A stretch of DNA of 5,709 bases from Thermoplasmata archaeon (GTDB taxonomy: Archaea; Thermoplasmatota; Thermoplasmata; SG8-5; JAGLSY01), in the NCBI GenBank assembly GCA_023135545.1, contig JAGLSY010000043.1, forward strand, positions 1 to 5,709, in the 5' to 3' direction. This document shows, one piece after another, positions 1-4,300 of the stretch. How positions within the stretch are numbered: the first letter of the stretch is position 1; each line of letters begins with the position of its first letter. Below the pieces are notes generated by a model. The model was not told the origin of the DNA and did not search any database. It worked only from the letters and a program-made list of their open reading frames with translations. A program made the position numbers and the translations under genes.

Positions 1-62
1 GATACTGCCAGGCAGTCCATGGCCAGGCCGATGGCGATTAGGATTATCATGAGGAAGTCCAT
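1..62 (-). CDS. mntP: MntP-family manganese efflux pump, N-terminal fragment
   Basis: Only the first 20 codons lie in the window; the gene continues past the left edge. The start is the ATG at 62-60, and the peptide begins MDFLMIILIAIG and continues LAMDCLAVS. This is a hydrophobic first membrane helix ending in the G-x-x-M-D-x-x-A-V/A-S signature of MntP (DUF204) proteins, which export Mn2+ across the cytoplasmic membrane. The aspartate is residue 16, the same position as the functionally important Asp16 of E. coli MntP; a Cys replaces the usual Ala after it. No Shine-Dalgarno is visible, but a TATA-like TTATAAAT lies about 34 nt upstream, so the leader would be very short. The gene is divergent from the acetyltransferase at 166. 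The family call rests on about 20 residues, but the motif and its register are distinctive. Confidence 0.72.
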   Translation of the reverse strand, partial: MDFLMIILIAIGLAMDCLAV

Positions 63-78
63 CAAAACAGCATAATAA

Positions 79-109
79 ACCAAGTATTTGAATTTATAAG
101 TATTTTGGT
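79..109 (-). promoter_or_regulatory. Probable mntP promoter with flanking repeats
   Basis: On the minus strand CTTATAAAT (93-100) is a good archaeal TATA box, centred about 34 nt before the mntP ATG. It is bracketed by an ACCAA/TTGGT inverted repeat (79-83 and 105-109), and the direct repeat AAGTATTT occurs at 82-89 and 98-105. Symmetrical arms around a TATA box are a plausible repressor site. In MntP systems a DtxR/MntR-type metal sensor is the usual regulator, but none is seen here and that link is inference. Confidence 0.45.
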
Positions 110-133
110 CAACAGGTTGTACATCTCAGGCAA

Positions 134-141
134 TTTTATAT
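134..141 (+). promoter_or_regulatory. TATA box for the acetyltransferase gene
   Basis: TTTTATAT is centred about 28 nt upstream of the ATG at 166, with no Shine-Dalgarno between them. In archaea transcription starts about 25-28 nt downstream of the TATA centre, so the message would begin at or within a few bases of the start codon (leaderless). Confidence 0.55.
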
Positions 142-165
142 CTTATCAAGTTATGAAGAAAGATA

Positions 166-924
166 ATGAGTTCAATTCAACTACTTAGCCAGGCGCGACT
201 TAAAGAGCTAGGAAACAGCCTTAAAATCGACATCTATCAGAACGCGATATTTCATTACAGGGTGTTCGAGATGGGCGAGAAGTTTGATGTTTATTCTGAC
301 GATGACTTCACGGCGGTGATGGCGGTGCAGAAAAACGAGGCGGCGGTTGTTTTTGCCGGTGACTGGTCTGAATTTGATATCCCTATCGACAAGCTGCCTC
401 AGGATGGCTTCTTCGTTCACGGATGCCCGTCCGTAGCCCTTGAAAAGCTGGTGAAAGCGTTTGTGATCGATGGCTCCTGGCCGTGCTGGCGCTACCTTGG
501 TCCGGATGGTTATGGGGCTGGCCCCTGGGACGAGCTTGGAAAACTGGCCGAGGAGGAGGCAAAACTGGTTGCCCGGTACTGGGACCTCATCGACGACCCC
601 GAAGAGATTTTGAGAGAAAAGGTCACGGAATATGACAGCGCGTGTGTGCGGGTTGACGGCAAGCTAGTGTCATGGGTGGGTATTCATTTTGAAACCGAAG
701 GGGTGGCTGAATTAGGCTTTGCCCACACCCTGGATGGGCACAGGCGAAAAGGATATTCATCCCTGACGACCAAGGCTCTGGTAAACAGGGGTGCCAGCAG
801 GGGCAAGCGGGCCATCGCTCACATGTTCAAGACCAATGATGCGAGCATAGGCCTGGCTGAAAGTTTGGGTTTTAAAAGAATAGGAGAGGCGACCTGGGTG
901 GAGTTCGGGCCCAGAATCAGGTGA
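166..924 (+). CDS. GNAT-family N-acetyltransferase (FR47-like C-terminus)
   Basis: A 252-residue protein whose C-terminal half is a GNAT acyltransferase, a fold that moves an acetyl group from acetyl-CoA to an amine. Residues 158-180 form the paired strands (SACVRVDGKLVSWVGIHF). Residues 182-204 carry motif A, with the pyrophosphate-binding R193-R-K-G196-Y-S198 followed by the SSLTTKAL helix. Residues 224-238 (ND-ASIGLAESLGFKRIG) are the typical motif B ending. This arrangement resembles the FR47/glycine N-acyltransferase-like branch. The N-terminal ~140 residues, with a WPCWRYLGPDG stretch at 105-115, show no domain I can name and may shape the acceptor site. The acceptor is unknown. The ATG at 166 fits a leaderless start 28 nt from a TATA box. 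The gene is divergent from mntP and convergent with the next gene, 2 nt away. Family call secure, substrate not. Confidence 0.88.
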   Translation: MSSIQLLSQARLKELGNSLKIDIYQNAIFHYRVFEMGEKFDVYSDDDFTAVMAVQKNEAAVVFAGDWSEFDIPIDKLPQDGFFVHGCPSVALEKLVKAFVIDGSWPCWRYLGPDGYGAGPWDELGKLAEEEAKLVARYWDLIDDPEEILREKVTEYDSACVRVDGKLVSWVGIHFETEGVAELGFAHTLDGHRRKGYSSLTTKALVNRGASRGKRAIAHMFKTNDASIGLAESLGFKRIGEATWVEFGPRIR

Positions 925-926
925 AA

Positions 927-1316
927 CTAACTCCCGGGCGGGCTGATACCCAGCTCGATTTCCTTTGCCTTTGATTTCTGGCGGCACTCTTCCTTGGTCA
1001 GCTTTCCGGCCTTATAAGTCCTTTCCAACATCCTCTTGTATTCCATAAGCTTGTCCTTGGCATGCTTCAATTGCTTGCCCTTGAGAGGTGCCCACGGCCC
1101 GTCTTTTTCAGGCTCATGTTCGGTTTTTGATCTTACAGGTTTGGATTTCGGCTCGACAGGTTTTGATTCCTGGCTCATGGCCGAAATGGTTTGGACAGGT
1201 GCAGCTTCTTCCCCGCTTTCCTTGTCACCCTTCAAGGATGAAAGAAAGCCCTTTTTTTTCTTGCGCTTTCCGCGCTCTTCTATCTTACTCAAATCACTGT
1301 AAATGTCACGCCCCAT
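927..1316 (-). CDS. Lysine-rich small protein with SHOCT-like C-terminal segment
   Basis: A 129-residue hydrophilic protein. After a short N-terminus come a basic run (RGKRKKKKG, about residues 15-23) and a low-complexity Ser/Pro/Lys/Glu linker (about 24-72). The C-terminal ~55 residues are helical, with YKRMLERTYKAGKLTKEECR and then QKSKAKEIELG. That stretch matches the layout of SHOCT-type segments (helix, 'L-x-x-G-K/L-I/L-T-x-E-E-x-x-x-K', helix), short oligomerisation or anchoring modules found at protein ends. I see no catalytic residues, signal peptide or membrane helix. I chose the ATG at 1316 because AGGGTG lies 7 nt upstream; the in-frame ATG at 1322 is only 1 nt from that site. The protein may be a nucleic-acid- or membrane-surface-binding adaptor, but this is a guess from charge. 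Coding is convincing; function is unknown. Confidence 0.72.
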   Translation of the reverse strand: MGRDIYSDLSKIEERGKRKKKKGFLSSLKGDKESGEEAAPVQTISAMSQESKPVEPKSKPVRSKTEHEPEKDGPWAPLKGKQLKHAKDKLMEYKRMLERTYKAGKLTKEECRQKSKAKEIELGISPPGS

Positions 1317-1323
1317 TATCATG

Positions 1324-1329
1324 CACCCT
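1324..1329 (-). promoter_or_regulatory. Ribosome site deciding the start at 1316
   Basis: The minus strand reads AGGGTG, seven bases before the ATG at 1316 and only one base before the alternative in-frame ATG at 1322. Spacing favours the shorter protein. A TATA-like GGTATATAC sits just upstream (1331-1340) but is rather close, about 19 nt to the ATG. The AT-rich block 1341-1350 is the better-spaced alternative box. Confidence 0.5.
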
Positions 1330-1407
1330 GTATATACCAGAATTAACTAAATGTAAAAACATGGATAAATAGGTTTCCAGAAGGAGTTCTGAAAATGTTA
1401 ATAAACT

Positions 1408-1434
1408 ATTATGGATATATTACATTATCATAAT
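1408..1434. repeat. AT-rich imperfect inverted repeat
   Basis: ATTATG-(G)-ATA pairs with TATCATAAT across an 8-nt loop: nine base pairs with one bulged G. It is nearly all A/T, so weak as RNA structure. It could equally be a DNA-level regulator site upstream of the flavodoxin gene, or chance in an AT-rich spacer. Confidence 0.3.
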
Positions 1435-1557
1435 CATTTGAAACTAATAGGGGTTGGAACGATATCTGGCACATGGCCGTGACATATGTATTTTAACCTG
1501 GTGGTGAGGGTATGAAAAAGGTGGAAGTTTTAAGAACGAGTGTGTAGATTACCCATA

Positions 1558-1563
1558 TGAGGA
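1558..1563 (+). promoter_or_regulatory. Shine-Dalgarno deciding the flavodoxin start
   Basis: TGAGGA ends five bases before the ATG at 1569. It overlaps the upstream ATG at 1557, which has no SD of its own, so the shorter reading is favoured. Confidence 0.5.
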
Positions 1564-1568
1564 ATATA

Positions 1569-2039
1569 ATGCCGAAAGTTTTAATTATCTATTATTCGAG
1601 AAGCGGGACCACAGAGACGATGGCCGAGGATATTGCCAGTGCCATGAAAAAAGAGGGGATGGATGTGGATCTCAGGAAGGTGGAGGATGTGGATGCCGGC
1701 GACCTGATGAACTATGATGGAATAATCATGGGCTCCCCCACCTACTACGGGACGATGGCTGCCGAGATGAAGAAGCTTATCGATGAAACCGTGGAATATC
1801 ACGGTAAGCTGGATGGAAAGATGGGTGCGGCCTTCGCAACCGCTGCCGTGTCCGGTTTCGAGACCACGGTGTTCAGCATACTGGAGGCCATGCTGGTTCA
1901 TGGAATGATAATCCAGGGAAATCCGGCCGGCTGTCATTACGGGGCCGTTACCGTGTCCGAGGCTCCCCTAGCCGATAATGACTGGTGCTCCAACTTCTCA
2001 AAGCGTGCAGCAGACCTTGTAAAGTTAGTGACCAGATGA
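1569..2039 (+). CDS. Flavodoxin / WrbA-like FMN-binding protein
   Basis: A 156-residue single-domain flavodoxin-fold protein, expected to bind FMN in the cytoplasm and act as an electron carrier or NAD(P)H:quinone-type reductase. Strand one VLIIYYS leads into the FMN-phosphate loop S10-R-S-G-T-T15. Residues 55-64 GSPTYYGTMA match the isoalloxazine-side loop of WrbA-type proteins, followed by AEMKKLIDET. KMGAAFATAAVSG (84-96), then FETT and a long helix ending LVHGM, mirrors the WrbA order (a G-rich loop, ETT, HGM). At 156 residues it is shorter than classical ~190-200-residue WrbA, lacking much of the extra insertion, so I give no gene symbol. The ATG at 1569 is preferred over the in-frame ATG at 1557 because TGAGGA lies 5 nt upstream and the first beta strand then starts at residue 3. 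It is convergent with the 44-codon gene. Confidence 0.85.
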   Translation: MPKVLIIYYSRSGTTETMAEDIASAMKKEGMDVDLRKVEDVDAGDLMNYDGIIMGSPTYYGTMAAEMKKLIDETVEYHGKLDGKMGAAFATAAVSGFETTVFSILEAMLVHGMIIQGNPAGCHYGAVTVSEAPLADNDWCSNFSKRAADLVKLVTR

Positions 2040-2041
2040 TT

Positions 2042-2077
2042 AAAAAAGATGAGCACCACGTTTATCTTATGGTGCTC
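2042..2077 (-). terminator. Hairpin plus U-tract terminator for the 44-codon gene
   Basis: GAGCACCA (2051-2058) pairs perfectly with TGGTGCTC (2070-2077), an 8-bp stem with an 11-nt loop. Read on the minus strand the stem is followed by AT-C-TTTTTT (A run 2042-2047 on plus), the layout of an intrinsic terminator. Its loop and upstream arm contain the stop codon and last codons of the minus gene. On the plus strand the same hairpin forms right after the flavodoxin stop codon (2039) but without a following U-run, so it may only protect that 3' end. In archaea the U-tract alone often suffices for termination. Confidence 0.7.
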
Positions 2078-2196
2078 TTGATTGCGCTGTCATAGAGAGC
2101 CAGGTAATTCCTGGATGAGCTGATGCTTACCGGTTTTCTGGGTCTGGTCTGTCCCTTGAAGACCTCGTGTAGTGCCTCTGTCAATAATTTTATCAT
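2062..2196 (-). CDS. Small basic protein, 44 residues, unknown
   Basis: An ATG-to-TAA reading of 45 codons. The protein starts MIKLLTEALHEVFKG, which would form an amphipathic helix with hydrophobic I2/L4/L5/A8/L9/V12/F13. A basic Pro/Arg stretch follows (QTRPRKPVS), then a Ser-rich turn (ISSSRN), and the C-terminus is YLALYDSAIKSTIR. It is net positive and has no cysteine, signal peptide or membrane helix. AAGGAGG lies 7 nt before the ATG, the best Shine-Dalgarno in the window. TCTATAAGG about 42 nt upstream could be a TATA box, giving a leader of about 16 nt, and a hairpin/U6 terminator encloses the stop. The combination of these signals is what argues for a real gene despite its size. I recognise no family; it could be a regulatory small protein or an antitoxin-like partner, but nothing in the sequence decides this. 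Confidence 0.68.
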   Translation of the reverse strand: MIKLLTEALHEVFKGQTRPRKPVSISSSRNYLALYDSAIKSTIR

Positions 2197-2203
2197 ATTT
2201 TTT

Positions 2204-2210
2204 CCTCCTT
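2204..2210 (-). promoter_or_regulatory. Strong Shine-Dalgarno for the 44-codon gene
   Basis: The minus strand reads AAGGAGG followed by seven bases (AAAAAAT) and the ATG at 2196. This is a near-perfect complement to the 16S 3' end and the main support for translation of this short frame. Confidence 0.65.
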
Positions 2211-2341
2211 CGAGACCTTTTTCCTGGCCTCTAATACCTTATAGAATGGTCAAAGTTCATAACCGAATTGAGCAAAAATACCCCCTTTATGGTCATTTTC
2301 CGAATTTTACAGCCTTAGAATTAAAATTCCTATATCAGACC

Positions 2342-2353
2342 AAAATATATTAA
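2342..2353 (+). promoter_or_regulatory. TATA box for the gene at 2377
   Basis: AAAATATATTAA, preceded by ACC as a possible BRE, is centred 29 nt before the ATG at 2377. The spacing points to a leaderless transcript and selects the ATG over the upstream in-frame TTG (2371) and GTG (2374). Confidence 0.55.
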
Positions 2354-2376
2354 CCTTGTAAACCGATTGCTTGGTG

Positions 2377-2898
2377 ATGAGGGATACTTGGGTGAAGGGT
2401 AATATTTTTCAGCTTACGTTACAGCAGGTCAACAAACGCTGGGGGACTGTAGGAATCCAGAAATTGGGCACATCCGAGCAGCAATATCTTCCGGAGAAGG
2501 GCTACCCTGCCGCCGATTTCTACGCGCTTTTGTCAAAGATACGCGAGCTGGCCGAGGAGGAGGGATTTATCTGCAGGCTGGCCGAATACACCATAAAGGG
2601 CGACCAGCGCTGGGTCGTGAAGTTCAAGGGCATGGACCCCAAGGAGCTTTTCAACGGCTTCAAGTATCAGGGAGAGAGATACCAGGTCGGTGATTTTGAT
2701 ATCCAGGATGCGCAGGAAGGCAGGGTTACCCTCAAAATGAGCCTCTGGACCGATGATGAGAAGGGTGCCGGGCTTTGGGCAGAGTATTACAAAGGAAGAA
2801 TCCAGGGCGCTCTGGACCTCACCGGCCGTGTGGGAACCGTGATACTGACCAGGAGCGGCAAGAAAAATGAATTCCTCTATAATATTAGTTGGAGTTAG
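2377..2898 (+). CDS. Uncharacterised protein with V4R-like C-terminal pattern
   Basis: A 173-residue soluble protein with no signal peptide or membrane segment. The first ~40 residues are mixed; an amphipathic helix (FYALLSKIRELAEEEGF) follows, then a strand-rich middle with IKGDQRWVVKFKG and RYQVGDFDIQD. The C-terminal ~40 residues run EYYKGRIQGALDLTG, then VGTVILTRSG and FLYNISW. This order (Y-x-x-G-x-x-x-G-x-L-x-L-x-G helix followed by a two-strand hairpin ending in an aromatic strand) resembles the end of V4R/heme-NO-binding-like small-molecule sensor domains, but the Cys/His residues many of those carry are absent. I treat that as a tentative fold resemblance, not a family call. The start is the ATG set by the TATA spacing. 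The stop codon overlaps that of the convergent zinc-ribbon gene. Coding is well supported; function is unknown. Confidence 0.75.
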   Translation: MRDTWVKGNIFQLTLQQVNKRWGTVGIQKLGTSEQQYLPEKGYPAADFYALLSKIRELAEEEGFICRLAEYTIKGDQRWVVKFKGMDPKELFNGFKYQGERYQVGDFDIQDAQEGRVTLKMSLWTDDEKGAGLWAEYYKGRIQGALDLTGRVGTVILTRSGKKNEFLYNISWS

Positions 2899-3944
2899 CC
2901 TGAAAAATACCAGATAGCCGCAAAGGCTGAAACCACGGCTAGCACGACGGCCGCCACCTTGAGCCAGGATATGGGGGCATGGCCCTGAACTTCCCCGGTC
3001 TGGCCATTTATCAAGAAATGATAGGTCTTTTTCTTGTACTGGTAAGCCGCAACCCATACGGGAAGCAGGATGTGCTTGTAGGTGATGTTTGACAGGTTGG
3101 TGTGAACGCTCAACGCCCTGTGGGTATCGCCAGGTACATCTGTCGAGCACCTGGAATATTCGGAACTTCTAACTTCCCTCTGGGCCATCACCCAGCCCTC
3201 GGCCAATGGTATTCCATACTCCTCTGCCAGCCACCCGGCAAGAAACTCGGGCTTGTAGGGGACAAGATGCTGCAGGTGGTAGGGATATATCTTGCCGGCC
3301 AGCTCCCGGTCGATACCCCTCGATGCCGGAATCAGCGTGTCATTGTAGAAGCCCTGCCTCTTCCCGGATGAAGGTACCCAGCGCGTTTTCCTCACCTGCT
3401 TGGTCTGCCAGCCGTTGCTGGTCTTGACCCTCTGGGTTTCATAATAATAGTAGCCGCTCATGGCAGTCCAACTGGAGCGGGCGCCGCAGTCGTAGGTCCA
3501 GAAGGGGGTGTAAATTCCCCTTATATCCCTCAGGTGGCTTATCTTCTTCAGGTCGGATGGCCTGAAAAAACCCTTGCCCAGCCAGTTCCGGTAAAGCCGG
3601 AGTGCCCTGTCCTCATCTATATGAAATGGTATCAAACTCTCGGGCCTTATGAGATCCGGGTTGGGAGCCATCTCCCTCACGAAGTTGGAGCCGCAGAAGG
3701 CGCAGCTGCCGGCAAGCTTTCTGCCCACGGTGGTGGTGGCTCCGCATGAATCGCAGGTTATGGCCTTGGTATCCACGTCCCAGCCGGTGGCCCGTGGTGC
3801 CGAAAAGATATCGTGCTCCAGGATGGCTTCCCTTTCGACCTTTATCACTTCGGTCGAGCCGCAGTATTCACATGTGAGCCCGCGCTCATCCGGGTCAAAT
3901 CTGAGGGGAGCGGCACAGCTCTGGCACTTGAAGTCCTGGGCCAT
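2895..3944 (-). CDS. Double zinc-ribbon protein with C-terminal membrane anchor
   Basis: A 349-residue protein. Two four-cysteine zinc ribbons open it: C7-x2-C10/C25-x2-C28 and C64-x2-C67/C81-x2-C84, each with a CxxCG/A-type knuckle. A long middle domain (about 95-310) includes IPFHIDEDRALRLYRNWL, then GIYTPFWTYDCGARSSW, a YYYYETQRV segment, and LPVWVAAYQYKKKTYHFLING followed by TGEVQG. One hydrophobic helix (about 328-347, VAAVVLAVVSAFAAIWYF) ends the chain, so the protein is probably tail-anchored with its zinc domains in the cytoplasm. This layout is a widespread prokaryotic family annotated as 'TFIIB-type/LSD1-type zinc ribbon protein' and often mislabelled PriA helicase; no helicase motif is present here. 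Its role is not established. The ATG at 3944 lacks an SD but has a TATA-like box 28 nt upstream. The 3' end overlaps the convergent gene by 4 nt. Confidence 0.85.
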   Translation of the reverse strand: MAQDFKCQSCAAPLRFDPDERGLTCEYCGSTEVIKVEREAILEHDIFSAPRATGWDVDTKAITCDSCGATTTVGRKLAGSCAFCGSNFVREMAPNPDLIRPESLIPFHIDEDRALRLYRNWLGKGFFRPSDLKKISHLRDIRGIYTPFWTYDCGARSSWTAMSGYYYYETQRVKTSNGWQTKQVRKTRWVPSSGKRQGFYNDTLIPASRGIDRELAGKIYPYHLQHLVPYKPEFLAGWLAEEYGIPLAEGWVMAQREVRSSEYSRCSTDVPGDTHRALSVHTNLSNITYKHILLPVWVAAYQYKKKTYHFLINGQTGEVQGHAPISWLKVAAVVLAVVSAFAAIWYFSG

Positions 3945-3968
3945 GGAGCATGATTGCGCTCTGATGAC

Positions 3969-3976
3969 TTAAAAAT
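3969..3976 (-). promoter_or_regulatory. TATA-like box for the zinc-ribbon gene
   Basis: The minus strand reads TTTTTAAG-type sequence centred about 28 nt before the ATG at 3944, in the 35-nt gap after the 98-aa gene. The spacing fits a leaderless start and suggests the zinc-ribbon gene has its own promoter. The T-run could alternatively serve as a transcription stop for the upstream gene. Confidence 0.4.
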
Positions 3977-3979
3977 TGC

Positions 3980-4276
3980 TCATTCGGTTTTCTCTTTCTC
4001 TTCATCACCGGTCAAGGTTGCCTTGGTCTTGTCTGCGGCGGTTTCAAGGGCGTCGCCAGTCTTTTCGACAATGTCCTTGCCGACTTCAATTGTCTTGTCA
4101 AACCCCTTTTCAAGAGCATCTCCGGTTTTGTCAACCGCATCCTTGGTAACCTCAACTGTCTTGTCAACACCCTTCTCGAGGGCATCACCAGTCTTCTCTA
4201 TTGCCTCCTTAGTGGCATCAACGGTTTTATCCAATGACTCCTTGGTCTTGTTCTTTTTCTTGCTAAACCATCCCAT
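3980..4276 (-). CDS. LEA-like amphipathic 22-residue repeat protein
   Basis: A 98-residue highly charged protein (Lys, Glu, Asp, Thr). After a short MGWFSKKKNKTK start, residues 22-87 are three 22-residue units with the consensus T-K-(E/D)-A-(I/V)-(E/D)-K-T-G-D-A-L-E-K-G-x-D-K-T-(V/I)-E-V. A half unit (KESLDKTVDA) comes before them and an acidic/basic tail (TGDEEKEKTE) after. The 22-mer is a doubled 11-residue pattern, like group 3 LEA proteins and apolipoprotein- or perilipin-like amphipathic helices, which are disordered in solution and fold on membranes or during drying. No cysteine, signal peptide or true membrane helix is present; G2-W3-F4 could help membrane contact. The start is supported by GGTGA 4 nt before the ATG. 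The gene is 24 nt from the divergent radical SAM gene. Stress-protectant or lipid-surface roles are inference. Confidence 0.78.
   Translation of the reverse strand: MGWFSKKKNKTKESLDKTVDATKEAIEKTGDALEKGVDKTVEVTKDAVDKTGDALEKGFDKTIEVGKDIVEKTGDALETAADKTKATLTGDEEKEKTE
4016..4213 (-). repeat. Three 66-bp tandem coding repeats
   Basis: Three in-frame 66-nt units (4148-4213, 4082-4147, 4016-4081) encode the 22-residue repeat. The shared KTGDALE is written with different synonymous codons in each unit (for example GGT, GGA and GGC for Gly; CTC, CTT and CTT for Leu). The duplication is therefore old and the peptide, not the DNA, has been conserved. Confidence 0.8.
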
Positions 4277-4300
4277 ATTTTCACCATTGGTGGTAATGAT
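4277..4300. promoter_or_regulatory. 24-nt divergent start region with two ribosome sites
   Basis: On minus, GGTGA (4281-4285) precedes the ATG at 4276 by 4 nt. On plus, GGTGG (4289-4293) precedes the TTG at 4301 by 7 nt. Both match the archaeal anti-SD (UCACCUCC). With only 24 nt between the genes, each promoter must extend into the other gene's coding region. CATATTTT (4274-4281) is a TATA candidate for the plus gene, and the A/T-rich stretch at about 4318-4327 is one for the minus gene. Confidence 0.5.

Larger units (their letters stand above)
1317..1568. other. 252-nt intergenic region between divergent genes
   Basis: This holds the promoters of the minus gene ending at 927 and of the plus-strand flavodoxin. 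On the plus strand there are two TATA-like candidates, ATATGTATTTTAA (about 1484-1496) and GTTTTAAGAA (about 1526-1535). The second would start transcription near 1556 and give a short leader containing the flavodoxin SD. There are also two very short ORFs with SD-like sequences (1395-1433 and 1512-1547) and an AT-rich inverted repeat (1408-1434). No RNA gene is recognised. Confidence 0.5.
2197..2376. other. 180-nt divergent promoter region
   Basis: This separates the minus-strand 44-codon gene from the plus-strand gene at 2377. It contains the minus-strand SD and a TCTATAAGG box (about 2236-2244), the plus-strand TATA box (2342-2353), a small palindrome GAATT-AA-AATTC (2318-2329), and two copies of CCGAATT (about 2263 and 2300). 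No further gene or RNA is recognised. Confidence 0.5.

Noticed and set aside
2101..2115. CCAGG-TAATT-CCTGG inverted repeat
   Set aside because: Only 5-bp arms inside the coding frame of the 44-codon gene; likely chance.
2123..2353. Plus-strand frame of 76 codons
   Set aside because: It lies antisense to the 44-codon gene and its promoter region and has no ribosome site; the minus-strand reading has much better signals.
2533..3150. 205-codon minus-strand frame
   Set aside because: It overlaps the gene at 2377 and the zinc-ribbon gene out of frame, and its product has no coherent domain.
3534..3972. Plus-strand frames opposite the zinc-ribbon gene
   Set aside because: They are antisense to conserved zinc knuckles and show no domain; they arise from GC-rich codons on the other strand.
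4016..4213. CRISPR-like regular repeats
   Set aside because: The 66-nt units are contiguous, degenerate, without spacers, and in frame in a protein gene.
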